From Candidatus Saliniplasma halalkaliphilum (GTDB lineage Archaea > Thermoplasmatota > Thermoplasmata > Halarchaeoplasmatales > Halarchaeoplasmataceae), in contig JAFDTG010000095.1 in the NCBI GenBank assembly GCA_019594235.1, forward strand, positions 1-5,962: a stretch of 5,962 nucleotides of DNA, given 5' to 3'. The position numbers and the translations under genes are program-made. This document shows positions 5,320-5,962 of the stretch, piece by piece. The notes under the pieces are model-generated. The model worked only from the letters and a program-made list of their open reading frames with translations. It was not told the origin of the DNA and did no database searches. The first letter of the stretch is position 1. Each line of letters begins with the position of its first letter.

Positions 5320-5553
5320 GTGTCTGAAAATGAAAAGATCTCGATAAGGCTTCCAAAAAACTTCTTGGAACGCATCGATTTTCTTGTCGAGATGGACGAC
5401 TTTCCCTCTAGATCAGAAGCTGTTCGTACCGCTGTAAGGGACATGTTGTATTATCGAGTTGACCTTGTAGCGGATAAAGTTGAAAAGATGGCAGAGCAGG
5501 AACAGAAGATGGCTCATGCCAAAGCTATAAAAGAAGAATATTTAAAGCAGTAA
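5320..5553 (+). CDS. Ribbon-helix-helix (CopG/Arc-type) transcriptional regulator
   Basis: This 77-residue protein begins with the strand KISIRLP (6-12), followed by helix A (NFLERIDFLVEM, 14-25), the turn DDFPSRSEAV and helix B (SRSEAVRTAVRDML, 30-43). This is a textbook ribbon-helix-helix fold that dimerises and inserts the paired strands into the DNA major groove; K6, S8 and R10 are the likely base contacts. A charged C-terminal helix of about 30 residues (46-75) extends beyond the core and may drive higher oligomers or bind a partner. The 'FPSRSEAVRTAVRDML' segment resembles small euryarchaeal regulators such as the CdrS type of haloarchaea, but there is no ftsZ gene here, so that role is not claimed. 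The GTG start is set by the strong Shine-Dalgarno site. No toxin gene adjoins it in the same direction, so a free-standing regulator is more likely than an antitoxin. Confidence 0.88.
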   Translation: MSENEKISIRLPKNFLERIDFLVEMDDFPSRSEAVRTAVRDMLYYRVDLVADKVEKMAEQEQKMAHAKAIKEEYLKQ

Positions 5554-5584
5554 CCCCGGGATGGGATGCCTTTAACTTACTAGC

Positions 5585-5641
5585 CGGGGGTTCCCCTTAC
5601 CCCCGCACCTCACGATAATATATCTCCCCCCCCTTTTTTTT
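5585..5641 (+). terminator. GC-rich hairpin and C8T8 tract, probable terminator of the regulator gene
   Basis: cgggggt (5585-5591) pairs exactly with acccccg (5599-5605) around a seven-base loop. An alternative, longer fold pairs aacccc (5552-5557) with ggggtt (5587-5592), extended by gg/cc across a one-base bulge; the two folds are mutually exclusive. A pyrimidine tract follows with C8 at 5626-5633 and T8 at 5634-5641. The T8 on the plus strand is a good archaeal termination signal for the ribbon-helix-helix gene. The hairpin lies about 30 bases before it, so this is not a simple intrinsic terminator, and a short structured RNA is an alternative. Confidence 0.55.
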
Positions 5642-5646
5642 CTTAT

Positions 5647-5962
5647 TTAAACTCCCATGGCCAAACGGAGCATATTTCTAAAACCAGGTGACAGACCCAG
5701 TACGATCAAAACGAATTTTATCAAAACCGTCACACCTTTAAAATCTTTCAAATCGTCACGGAGGTACACATCTAGAATATAGATTGCACCGACCACTATG
5801 AGAAGTTTCAGTACGTACATCACCAACGCTGTCCCTGTTATGTCGATGAGTAAGCTGGGTAGAACGTGCTTTTCTATGTACCCGTAGTATTCGATACCCC
5901 GGTACGTTGACGTTGCGTCGAAGAAGTGTGCAAAAGCGATGAATATGTTCAACATCGAGAGA
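5647..5962 (-). CDS. DUF63 family membrane protein, C-terminal part, 5' end outside window
   Basis: The minus-strand frame is open from the right edge to a TAA at 5647-5649 and gives the last 104 or so residues of a DUF63 protein, a euryarchaeal multi-pass membrane family whose full members are roughly 250 or more residues. The segment contains AHFFDATSTYRGI, with a conserved His-Asp pair, then YYGYIEKHVLPSLLIDITGTALVMYVLKLL, a charged loop (YLRDDLKDFKG) and the C-terminal LGLSPGFRNMLRLAMGV. All are strongly reminiscent of this family. At least two hydrophobic helices are present. An ATG at 5955 is internal: codons upstream of it remain open to the edge, and family alignment requires more N-terminal sequence. 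The function of DUF63 is unknown to me. The gene converges on the ribbon-helix-helix gene. Confidence 0.88.
   Translation of the reverse strand, partial: LSMLNIFIAFAHFFDATSTYRGIEYYGYIEKHVLPSLLIDITGTALVMYVLKLLIVVGAIYILDVYLRDDLKDFKGVTVLIKFVLIVLGLSPGFRNMLRLAMGV

Noticed and set aside
5584..5610. tRNA T-arm-like GGGGGTTC...CCCCC segment
   Set aside because: The loop is TTCCCCTTA, nine bases rather than seven and without the TTCRA core, and no acceptor, D or anticodon arm can be formed around it.

Overview
The window reads as a piece of an archaeal, most likely euryarchaeal, chromosome. TATA-like elements sit 23-28 bases before several start codons that lack a Shine-Dalgarno site, the pattern of archaeal leaderless transcripts. 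Protein families point the same way: a DUF63 membrane protein, a DUF5828-like protein, a YbcI-type (DUF457-like) hydrolase paired with a membrane OB-fold-like protein, and prepilin-like membrane proteins. Several of these resemble haloarchaeal proteins as I remember them. However, the DNA is AT-rich by eye and the proteins are not strongly acidic, so a haloarchaea-related or thermoplasmatal lineage is more likely than a classical haloarchaeon. I cannot assign a genus.

Layout. Positions 1-502 hold the 3' end of an AbrB-type antitoxin gene and a complete vapC toxin gene, coupled by an ATGA overlap. After a 159-base AT-rich gap, a leaderless promoter drives a two-gene unit (662-1652): a membrane-anchored OB-fold-like protein and a multi-pass metal-dependent-hydrolase-like protein. 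A DASS/SLC13 anion transporter gene follows (1701-3110), with a TATA-like site of its own. It converges, with a 5-base gap, on a DUF5828-like gene on the minus strand (3116-3670). A divergent promoter region (3671-3769) separates that gene from a translationally coupled pair of paralogous prepilin-like membrane proteins (3770-4761). These overlap tail to tail with a minus-strand DUF488 gene (4754-5188). A second divergent region (5189-5319), rich in short palindromes, leads to a ribbon-helix-helix regulator (5320-5553). A GC-rich hairpin and C8T8 tract (5554-5646) separates the regulator from the C-terminal end of a DUF63 membrane protein that runs off the right edge.

How the genes work together. 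The clear functional units are the VapBC toxin-antitoxin pair, the 662-1652 membrane pair and the prepilin-like pair. The regulator and the DUF488 gene share a palindromic control region, so the regulator may control itself and its neighbour. The rest looks like compact chromosomal housekeeping or envelope genes, and I see no insertion sequence, tRNA, rRNA or CRISPR array. There is no gene-free stretch longer than 300 bases. No complete new defence or metabolic system is evident. The points most worth a second look are the altered second SNT motif in the transporter, the tandem prepilin-like genes, and the control region and small basic reading frame ahead of the ribbon-helix-helix gene.
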